From: Chloroflexota bacterium | Lineage (GTDB): Bacteria; Chloroflexota; Anaerolineae; Aggregatilineales; Phototrophicaceae | Length of the DNA: 64,000 bases | NCBI GenBank assembly: GCA_028875245.1 | Contig: JAPPEU010000011.1 | Span: 62,001-126,000, forward strand | Direction: 5' to 3' | Made by a program: the position numbers and the translations under genes | The notes under the pieces: model-generated | Seen by the model: the letters and a program-made list of their open reading frames with translations, nothing else | The model's database searches: none | Told to the model about the DNA's origin: nothing | Shown here: one piece after another, positions 18,718-24,929 of the stretch | How positions within the stretch are numbered: position 1 is the first letter of the stretch | How the letters are laid out: every line of letters starts with the position of its first letter

Positions 18718-19479
18718 ATGACCCAGATGGAAGGCAAAGCCGCATTGGTCACCGGCGCGGCATCGGGCATCGGGCGGGCGAGCGCGCTAGCCCTGGCGCG
18801 GGCGGGCGCGGGGGTCTGCGTCTCCGATATCGACGGCGAGGGCGCGCAAGAGACCGCGCGAGCAATCATCGACGCGGGCGGACGAGCCATCTCTGTTCCT
18901 TGTGATGTGACCAAGGCGGAAGAGGCGAAAGCAATGGTCGCGGCGACGGTCGACGCCTTCGGCCGGCTCGACGCGGCGATTAACAACGCGGGCATCGCCG
19001 GCTCCTTTGAGCGGCGCCTGCATGAAGCCGATGACGCCATGTTTGAACAGGTGCTCGCCGTCAACCTGCGCGGCGTCTGGCATTGCATGAAGGCTGAGCT
19101 GAATGTCATGCTGCCGCAGGGGCAGGGCGCCATCGTCAACATCGCCTCGGTGGCCGGCTTGATCGGCGCGCCCAAAGCGGCCGCCTATACCGCCAGCAAA
19201 CACGCCGTCGTCGGCATCACCAAGTCGGCGGCGCTCGATTACGCCAAACGCGGCATCCGCATCAACGCCATCTGCCCCGCTTACACTGACACGGCCATGG
19301 CGCAAAGCGCGATCGAAGGCAACCCGCTGATGGCGCAGATCATGCCGCGCGCCATTCCGATGGGCCGCCTGGGGCAAGCCGGCGAGATCGCCGAGGCGGT
19401 CGTTTGGCTCTGCTCGGATGCGTCCTCGTTTGTGACCGGGCATTCCCTGGTGCTGGACGGCGGCCTGTCGGCGACGTAG
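18718..19479 (+). CDS. Short-chain dehydrogenase/reductase
   Basis: This 253-residue oxidoreductase is a classical SDR. The nucleotide-binding TGAASGIG is near residue 14, the structural NNAG near 90, and the catalytic Ser in NIASVAG with Tyr-x-x-x-Lys in YTASK near 160. An aspartate ending the second strand (VSDIDG) favours NAD(H) over NADP(H). The C-terminal SSFVTGHSLVLDGGLSAT is also typical. The start ATG is preceded by GAGAGG. It is divergent from the Rieske oxygenase, fitting dehydrogenation of a hydroxylated product, but this link is inference. The substrate is unknown. Confidence 0.9.
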   Translation: MTQMEGKAALVTGAASGIGRASALALARAGAGVCVSDIDGEGAQETARAIIDAGGRAISVPCDVTKAEEAKAMVAATVDAFGRLDAAINNAGIAGSFERRLHEADDAMFEQVLAVNLRGVWHCMKAELNVMLPQGQGAIVNIASVAGLIGAPKAAAYTASKHAVVGITKSAALDYAKRGIRINAICPAYTDTAMAQSAIEGNPLMAQIMPRAIPMGRLGQAGEIAEAVVWLCSDASSFVTGHSLVLDGGLSAT

Positions 19480-19498
19480 GCGGGGCGAAAAGCGCTTT

Positions 19499-19528
19499 TT
19501 GACAGCGCCGCGCTTACTTGCGTATACT
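19499..19528 (+). promoter_or_regulatory. Sigma-70-type promoter of the DUF4160-DUF2442 array
   Basis: TTGACA (19499-19504) and TATACT (19523-19528) are separated by 18 bases, close to the consensus of housekeeping promoters. Transcription would begin about ten bases before the ATG at 19545, leaving a very short leader. I see no comparably good promoter inside the array, so this may drive several of the cassettes. Confidence 0.7.
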
Positions 19529-19544
19529 AGGCTTGCGAGAGTCT

Positions 19545-19787
19545 ATGGTTACTGTCCTGAATAGACGGCGGCACGGATTCGATGTAAGAATCTATCCGGA
19601 TGATCATGAGCCGCCGCATGTTCACGTCTGGAAAGGCGGAAGGCAGGTCAAGATTGACTTGGAGACAATGGAAGTTATTTCGGCCAGCCACAAGTTTAAC
19701 AGTCGGGAAATAGGACAGATTGTTAAACTCCTGCTGGAACACGAAAGCCTGCTGTTAAGCGTCTGGAAGCGTCTGAGTATCTCGTAG
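19545..19787 (+). CDS. DUF4160 protein, array cassette 1
   Basis: This 80-residue protein shows the DUF4160 pattern: RRRHGFDVRIYPDDHEPPHVHVWKGG, then the short basic strand KIDLET and a helical end (NSREIGQIVKLLLEHE). The frame could be opened earlier by a TTG at 19518, but that lies within the promoter -10 region, so ATG 19545 is preferred. DUF4160 and DUF2442 genes often occur as adjacent pairs and have been considered toxin-antitoxin-like; no activity is established. It is followed by its DUF2442 partner after 35 bases. Confidence 0.85.
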   Translation: MVTVLNRRRHGFDVRIYPDDHEPPHVHVWKGGRQVKIDLETMEVISASHKFNSREIGQIVKLLLEHESLLLSVWKRLSIS

Positions 19788-19806
19788 GCGGAAACGATCG
19801 AACGAC

Positions 19807-19821
19807 AGGAGGAATACTCCT
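19807..19821 (+). promoter_or_regulatory. Hairpin covering the ribosome site of the first DUF2442 gene
   Basis: AGGAG-GAATA-CTCCT forms a perfect five-base-pair stem with a five-base loop. The 5' arm is the ribosome-binding sequence AGGAGG (19807-19812) for the ATG at 19823. In RNA the stem would hide the site, which could tune the ratio between the two proteins. The hairpin is short, so the effect may be small. Confidence 0.4.
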
Positions 19822-19822
19822 A

Positions 19823-20125
19823 ATGAAAAAGATTCCATTTGTTCATGATGACCGTTGCGCGCCCCGGGCAGTGCGCTTCACGGAATCACACCTAATGATC
19901 GAAATGGCGGACGGGCGTATATTGGGCCTGCCCCTCTATTACTTTCCGTGGTTGCTAAACGCCTCCGACGCAGAGCGACAGAACTTTCAACTTAACTACT
20001 TCACCGTCGACTGGGAAGAATTAGACGAAGGCATCGACATGGTCGCCATGCTCACCGGCTTATACATCAATGACAAATCACGCCCGAGAGAGGCGGTTGA
20101 GCGAGAAAGCGCCGCCGCTACTTAA
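19823..20125 (+). CDS. DUF2442 protein, array cassette 1
   Basis: This 100-residue DUF2442 protein has the family core VHDDRCAPRAVRFTESHLMI, ADGRILGLPLYYFPWLLNAS, and the ending WEELDEGIDMVAMLTGLY. DUF2442 proteins are small and predicted to bind partner proteins or DNA; many sit next to DUF4160. The ribosome site AGGAGG is strong but may be masked by a hairpin. The final codons and stop (CTACTTAA) are the start of a repeat that copies the 3' end of the DUF58 gene downstream of the array. Confidence 0.85.
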   Translation: MKKIPFVHDDRCAPRAVRFTESHLMIEMADGRILGLPLYYFPWLLNASDAERQNFQLNYFTVDWEELDEGIDMVAMLTGLYINDKSRPREAVERESAAAT

Positions 20126-20155
20126 CCAGACCAACCCGCCGCATTTTCGACTGCA
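20118..20155. repeat. Array boundary repeat, copy 1 (DUF58 3'-end copy)
   Basis: This 38-base segment, starting CTACTTAACCAGACCAACCC, matches 21069-21106 and the 3' end of the DUF58 gene (21692-21727). Read on the minus strand it encodes MRRVGLVK and a stop, exactly the C-terminus of DUF58, with one synonymous change (GGT for GGC). It separates cassette 1 from cassette 2. Confidence 0.85.
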
Positions 20156-20158
20156 AAT

Positions 20159-20398
20159 ATGGTCACGATACTGAATCGACGGCGGCATGGATTCGATGTT
20201 GTAATCTATACGAACGAACATGGCCCAGCGCATGTGCACGTTTTTCGTGGAGGAAACAAACTTAAGGCAGCATTGCAACCAGTGCGAATTGTGCACAATG
20301 ACGGCTTCAATGGCCGGGAGAGGCGCCGGATACGAGCGATTTTAGAGGAGAATCAAGCTCTATTGCTCCGCGAATGGTCGCGGCTTCATGGACACTGA
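20159..20398 (+). CDS. DUF4160 protein, array cassette 2
   Basis: This 79-residue DUF4160 protein, with RRRHGFDVVIYTNEHGPAHV and HVFRGGNKLKAAL, is a diverged paralogue of the one at 19545 (nearly identical first 14 residues, then different). The ATG lies just after a boundary repeat. The downstream DUF2442 gene begins 36 bases after the stop. Codon differences from cassette 1 are extensive, so the copies are not very recent duplicates. Confidence 0.85.
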   Translation: MVTILNRRRHGFDVVIYTNEHGPAHVHVFRGGNKLKAALQPVRIVHNDGFNGRERRRIRAILEENQALLLREWSRLHGH

Positions 20399-20434
20399 AA
20401 CAAACCAGAAAGCGAAATCAAGGGTAGTGAAAGC

Positions 20435-21076
20435 ATGCATGAGTGGCCGATCATACACGATGAACGTTGTCAGGCGCGTGAGGTCCGGTTCACCGGCGAG
20501 CACGTCAGGATCGTTTTGGCGGATGGGCGCATTATAGGCGTTCCTCTGTCCTGGTTTCCACCTATCCATCGCGCCACTGAGCAGCAGCGGCAGAACTACA
20601 CTTGTTTCGGCGATACCGTTTACTGGCACGATGTGGATGATGGCATAGACCTGACGGCAATGTTAACTGGCCTGTACATCGTGCAAGTTTCGCAGAGAAA
20701 CTCACGACCCAAGCCCCATGTGCCCAGCACCTGGCGATACCTTGAGGGCGGAGCAAGGCGCTCCAGCGACGGAAGTGAGGGTGTCCCATTCGTACACGAT
20801 ACACGAAACATTCCTGAAAAAGTGCGATATACGGACGAACATCTCGTATTCGACTTAGCAGATGGCCGTATCCTGTGCCTGCCAGCGCGTTTTTGCCTAA
20901 AGGTAGCGCAAGCCAGCGAAAGCCAGCGACAGAATTACCGGCTCAACGGTCTAATTGCTTGTTGGGAACAATTAGACGAGAGCATAAACCTCATTGCAAT
21001 GCTCACGGGATTCTATGACCACGACATACCGCATCCCAATAGCGTCATTGAAGCAGCCAAAGCCGCCGCTACTTAA
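20435..21076 (+). CDS. Tandem DUF2442 fusion protein, array cassette 2
   Basis: This 213-residue protein contains two DUF2442 domains. The first (about residues 5-84) runs from IIHDERCQAREVRFTGEHVR to IDLTAMLTGLY. The second (about 118-195) runs from VPFVHDTRNIPEKVRYTDEH to INLIAMLTGFY. They are joined by a roughly 35-residue basic linker (NSRPKPHVPSTWRYLEGGAR). The second domain departs from the family at the LPxxxFPxLxxAS strand (LPARFCLKVAQAS) and at DExID (DESIN), so it may have a different partner or be degenerating. Stand-alone DUF2442 proteins are usually about 80-100 residues. The fusion could come from loss of an intervening DUF4160 gene. Confidence 0.8.
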   Translation: MHEWPIIHDERCQAREVRFTGEHVRIVLADGRIIGVPLSWFPPIHRATEQQRQNYTCFGDTVYWHDVDDGIDLTAMLTGLYIVQVSQRNSRPKPHVPSTWRYLEGGARRSSDGSEGVPFVHDTRNIPEKVRYTDEHLVFDLADGRILCLPARFCLKVAQASESQRQNYRLNGLIACWEQLDESINLIAMLTGFYDHDIPHPNSVIEAAKAAAT

Positions 21077-21106
21077 CTAAGCCAACCCGCCGCATTTTCG
21101 GCTGCA
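21069..21106. repeat. Array boundary repeat, copy 2 (DUF58 3'-end copy)
   Basis: This segment starts CTACTTAACTAAGCCAACCC. On the minus strand it again encodes MRRVGLVK-stop, here with TTA instead of CTG for leucine. It lies between the DUF2442 fusion gene and the broken third DUF4160 gene. Confidence 0.85.
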
Positions 21107-21109
21107 CAC

Positions 21110-21355
21110 ATGATCACAGTATTGTACAGACAGCGTCACGGTTATGATGTTCGAATCTACACTAAGGACCATCCGCCCGCTCATGCTCATGTGTGGAAGG
21201 GAGACAAAAATCTCCAAATCAATCTGATGACATTTGAGGTCAGCGATATTCGCGGCTACAATAGTAGAGAAATCAGATAGATTCGCAAACTGGTCGCCGA
21301 CAATAGAGTGTTGCTGCTCGACGTTTGGAAAGTAATACACGAAAGAGGAAATTGA
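21110..21355 (+). pseudogene. DUF4160 gene interrupted by one stop codon, array cassette 3
   Basis: From the ATG at 21110 the frame reads MITVLYRQRHGYDVRIYTKD, then HPPAHAHVWKGDKN, a clear DUF4160 protein. It is interrupted at 21278-21280 by TAG, where the intact paralogue has the glutamine of REIGQIVKLL. After the TAG the same frame continues with IRKLVADNRVLLLDVWKVIH to a TGA at 21353-21355. The other 80 codons are intact, so the damage is a single nonsense change (for example CAG to TAG), or the stop is read through. The partner DUF2442 gene starts 11 bases later. Confidence 0.8.
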
Positions 21356-21366
21356 GCAGGCTAGTA

Positions 21367-21699
21367 ATGACTGAACATAGCAATTTAGATCTGAAGCCAG
21401 TCATTCACGATACGCGCAACGAGCCCCAAGGCCTTAGCTTCACCGACAGTCATGTCATGGTTGAGTTGGCCGACGGCAGGATCATCGGTGTGCCATTGCA
21501 TTTTTTCCCCTTGCTGAAGGCCGCGAGCGACGAGGAGCGCCGGAACTTCAAGCTGGGCGCCTGTGATGTTTATTGGGAAGATATTGACGATGGCATTGAC
21601 TTGACGGCTATGTTGTCGGGTCTCTATCTTGACACCAAAATTGAGCACAGAGCGTATTTGAATAAACTAATCGCCGACCGCCACGCGACCACTACTTAA
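21367..21699 (+). CDS. DUF2442 protein, array cassette 3
   Basis: This 110-residue DUF2442 protein has VIHDTRNEPQGLSFTDSHVM, LADGRIIGVPLHFFPLLKAA and YWEDIDDGIDLTAMLSGLY. I prefer the ATG at 21367 (preceded by GAGCAGG) to the upstream GTG/TTG-type starts, because it begins after the broken DUF4160 gene. Its last codons overlap the end of the convergent DUF58 gene by eight bases. With its DUF4160 partner broken, it may be an orphan. Confidence 0.85.
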   Translation: MTEHSNLDLKPVIHDTRNEPQGLSFTDSHVMVELADGRIIGVPLHFFPLLKAASDEERRNFKLGACDVYWEDIDDGIDLTAMLSGLYLDTKIEHRAYLNKLIADRHATTT

Positions 21700-21727
21700 C
21701 CAGGCCAACCCGCCGCATATCGGACAG
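21692..21727. repeat. Array boundary repeat, resident copy inside DUF58 3' end
   Basis: CTACTTAACCAGGCCAACCC and the following bases are the original copy: they encode the C-terminal MRRVGLVK and stop of the DUF58 protein on the minus strand. The two other copies lie upstream at the cassette boundaries. Confidence 0.85.
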
Positions 21728-22609
21728 AATCAGCCGCTCCCAGGGCGCATCCGTCACCAGCGGAAAATAGTGCGCGCCCCGCCGCAGGCACTCATCGCGG
21801 ATCTCATCGCGCCAGGCGGCCACCCGCCGCTGATACAAGCCGCGCATCGCCCCATCCAGCGTCACCTCTTGTTTCGTTTCCGTCTCTATATCGATCAGGC
21901 TGAGGTCGCCGGTCGCTTGCGGCCGCACTTCCTCCGGCGCCAGCACATGCACAAAAGCCACCTCATGACCGCGGCTGAGCAAGGCGTTCAAGCCATCAAG
22001 ATAGCGCCCTTCGTAGGAGAACATGTCGCTGAGGACCAGCGTCAAACCGGGGCGGTGCGCCCGCAGCGCATAATCATCCAGGGCCGCGTCCAGGTCGGTG
22101 ATGCCCGCCGCGGCGATATCGGCGATGAAACCCAGCGCGGCGATGCCCCGCGCCCGGCCCCGCGTCGGACCGAATGTCGCGGCGCCCTGACCGTTGACGG
22201 CCGTCAGCACCAGCCGGTCATTGCTCGTCAACGAGATATAAGCCAGGCCAGCGAGAATGCGTTTGGCGCAGGTCAGTTTGTGCTGGTCCGGCTCGCCTTC
22301 AGGCGGGAAGTCCATGCTGGCCGAGGCATCGAGGATCAGGTGCACCGCCAGGTCTTCTTCATCTTCCAGCAGCTTGATATAGGGCCGCTCCAGCCGAGCG
22401 TAGATATTCCAATCGAGCTGACGCAGGTCGTCGCCGGCGGCGTAGTTGCGGTAATCGGCGAATTCGATGCTCGAGCCGCGCTTGACCGAGCGCCGATCGC
22501 CTTTGATAGCGCCGGCCCGCACCTTGCGCGCGACCAGCATCAGCGGTTCCAGCCGGCGGCGGATGGCTTCCGGCAGGAGCGCCGGAGCAGAGGCTTGTTC
22601 TTGCGCCAC
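21692..22609 (-). CDS. DUF58-domain protein
   Basis: This 305-residue cytoplasmic protein has the DUF58 signature [21 protein letters not shown] von Willebrand A-like fold follows, with the metal-site motif DASASMDF in place of the canonical DxSxS. DUF58 proteins usually work with MoxR-type AAA ATPases in folding or assembly; no moxR lies in this window. The start is two bases after the stop of the GNAT gene, so the two are co-transcribed. The 3' end is the source of the repeats in the neighbouring DUF4160-DUF2442 array. Confidence 0.88.
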   Translation of the reverse strand: MAQEQASAPALLPEAIRRRLEPLMLVARKVRAGAIKGDRRSVKRGSSIEFADYRNYAAGDDLRQLDWNIYARLERPYIKLLEDEEDLAVHLILDASASMDFPPEGEPDQHKLTCAKRILAGLAYISLTSNDRLVLTAVNGQGAATFGPTRGRARGIAALGFIADIAAAGITDLDAALDDYALRAHRPGLTLVLSDMFSYEGRYLDGLNALLSRGHEVAFVHVLAPEEVRPQATGDLSLIDIETETKQEVTLDGAMRGLYQRRVAAWRDEIRDECLRRGAHYFPLVTDAPWERLILSDMRRVGLVK

Positions 22610-22611
22610 GG

Positions 22612-23181
22612 TTAGTCGTCTTCCTCATCTTCATCGTCATCATCGTCATCATCGGGCGCATCGACGCCCGCTTCCCCGGCGCCTGTGTCATCCGCGTCAT
22701 CGTCCATTGCCTCATCTTCGGCGCTGTCGTCATCCTCAAATTCAAACTTGAGCACCGCCACATGCCGATCGCGGAAGAGTTCCTCCTGCTGCACGAAGCC
22801 CAGCTTTTGGAAGAGTTTGCGCGCGGCGAGGTTCTCCGGGGCATAACGCGCAATCACCATCTCGCTGTTCTCGAAGTCGTGTATCATGTCGATCAGATAA
22901 TCGGCAACGGCGTAACCCAGGCCCTGGCGCTGATAATCTTCGTCAATCGTCAGCCGCTCAATGATCCACTGCGTCGGCTGCTGCGCGTGGATGAGCATGA
23001 CGTAGCCGACGAGCTCGCCCCCCCAATGGACGCGATAAAAGGTGACGGCCGGGTGGCGCGCCTGCATCCAGGAGAGCATCACATTCTTGGTGAAACGCCG
23101 CTGCCTCGCTTTGACGCCTATCGCATTCAGCGCCAAAAAATCGCGCAATCCGGTGATTTCGATGAGTTCAAGCTCGCTCAT
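22612..23181 (-). CDS. GNAT-family N-acetyltransferase with acidic tail
   Basis: This 189-residue protein has a GNAT fold, with the acetyl-CoA loop in [20 protein letters not shown] and the later strand [18 protein letters not shown], similar to RimI-type enzymes. After residue 145 it ends in an extreme acidic tail of about 40 residues, mostly Asp and Glu with a run of Asp near the end. The tail is not part of the fold. It might bind basic partners such as ribosomal or DNA-binding proteins, or be a low-complexity expansion. It is co-transcribed with DUF58. The substrate is unknown. Confidence 0.82.
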   Translation of the reverse strand: MSELELIEITGLRDFLALNAIGVKARQRRFTKNVMLSWMQARHPAVTFYRVHWGGELVGYVMLIHAQQPTQWIIERLTIDEDYQRQGLGYAVADYLIDMIHDFENSEMVIARYAPENLAARKLFQKLGFVQQEELFRDRHVAVLKFEFEDDDSAEDEAMDDDADDTGAGEAGVDAPDDDDDDDEDEEDD

Positions 23182-23368
23182 TGCCAGCGCAATTCCCTTC
23201 GAGGCTTACGGCGGCTCGAAATGCCGCGCGTCAAAATGATATACCAGCAGTATTCCGTTAGCAATGAGCCAATTCTCGACTGCCCATATTGCTGGACATC
23301 GCAGTCCCGCTTGTGTAAACTATCCGTCATACAGAAGTCTTATCGACCCGGCGAAATGAGGAAACAGG

Positions 23369-24921
23369 ATGACAGAGCGCAAACAATTGACGACCGCTCA
23401 CGGCAGCCCATTGGCGACAACCAGAATTCCTTGACAGCGGGTCCCCAAGGTCCGCTCTTGATGCAGGATTATCAGCTGCTGGAGAAGATGGCGACCTTTA
23501 ACCGGGAGCGCGTGCCGGAACGGGTGGTGCATGCCAAAGGCTCCGGCGCCTATGGCCACTTCACCGTGACCAACGATGTCTCGCAATATACGAAGGCCAG
23601 CATCTTCTCTCAAATTGGCAAGCAGACCGACTGCCTCCTGCGCTTCTCCACTGTGGCGGGCGAGCGCGGCGCCGCCGATGCCGAACGCGATGTCCGCGGT
23701 TTCGCCGTGAAATTCTACACCGATGAAGGCAACTGGGATATGGTCGGCAACAACACCCCGGTCTTCTTCGTCCGCGACCCCTACAAATTCGGCGACTTCA
23801 TCCATACACAAAAGCGCGACCCAACGACCAATATGCGCTCGAGCACAGCCATGTGGGATTTCTGGTCCCTCTCGCCTGAGAGCTTGCACCAAGTGACGAT
23901 CCTGATGAGCGATCGCGGCCTGCCCCGGGGTTATCGCTTCGTCAACGGCTACAGCAGCCATACCTACAGCTTCATCAATGCCGGCAATGAGCGCTTCTGG
24001 ATCAAGCTCCACTTCAAGACCATGCAAGGCATCAAGACCTGGACCAATGCCCAGGCCGCCCATATTGTCGGCGCCGACCGCGAAAGTTCCCAGCGCGATC
24101 TCTTTGAAGCCATCGAGCGCGGCGAATATCCCAAGTGGCGCGTCTGCGTTCAGGTCATGCCCGAACACGAGGCGGAAACCTACCACGTCAATCCATTCGA
24201 CCTCACGAAGGTCTGGCCCCACGCTGATTATCCCTTGATCGAAATCGGCGTCATGGAACTCAACCGCAACCCGGAGAATTACTTCGCCGATATCGAACAG
24301 GCCGCGTTCGAACCGTCCAACATTGTGCCCGGCATCAGTTTCTCGCCGGACAAAATGCTCCAGGCGCGGATCATGTCCTATGCCGATGCGCACCGCTATC
24401 GTATCGGTGTCAACTATGCCAGCTTGCCCGCTAATAGAGCGCAGTGCCCGGTGCATACTTATCACCGAGACGGCAAGCTGCGTTTTGACGGCAACTATGG
24501 CGGCGCGGTCAATTATGAGCCGAACAGCATGGCTGGTCCAGCAGAAGACACTCGCTTCAGCGAGCCACCGCTCAAAGTCGCCGGCGCTGCCGACCGTTAT
24601 GACCACCGCGCTGGCAATGACGACTACACCCAGCCGGGCAATCTGTTCCGCCTGATGAGCGCCGGGCAGCAGGAGCTGCTCTTCTGCAATATCGCGGAAG
24701 CAATGGATGGCGTGCCAGAGCGGATTAAAGCGCGCCAGCTTGCGCATTTCTACCGCGCCGACCCTGCTTACGGGCGTGGCGTCGCGGCAAAATTGGCGCT
24801 GGATACTGAGTCGATCGCGGCTTTGGCCCGCTTATCGCTGGCGGAATTGATCGAATGCACCAGCGAGGAAAATTACGCTGGCTCGCAATTGGGCTCGCGA
24901 CCAATAGCGGCGAGCGCCTGA
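23369..24921 (+). CDS. katA: Monofunctional heme catalase with apparent frameshift near the start
   Basis: This catalase dismutates hydrogen peroxide and belongs to the small-subunit clade. The active-site His is in [13 protein letters not shown], the Asn in [10 protein letters not shown], and the proximal heme Tyr in [14 protein letters not shown]. The canonical N-terminus is encoded from the ATG at 23369 ([16 protein letters not shown], behind GAGG), but after about 15 codons it must change frame to [16 protein letters not shown]. One base appears to be missing near 23415. An ATG at 23356 reads straight into the correct frame with an abnormal leader ([16 protein letters not shown]) and could rescue expression. 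A sequencing error, a real mutation, or use of 23356 are all possible. The remaining protein is intact, about 500 residues. Confidence 0.85.
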
Positions 24922-24929
24922 CTACCGCA

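Noticed and set aside
22762-23355. Upstream extension of the catalase frame by about 200 codons
   Set aside because: It lies antisense to the GNAT gene, and catalase homologues begin near 23369.
23398-24747. A 449-codon open frame antisense to catalase
   Set aside because: The catalase on the plus strand has all catalytic residues; the antisense frame has no recognisable motif.
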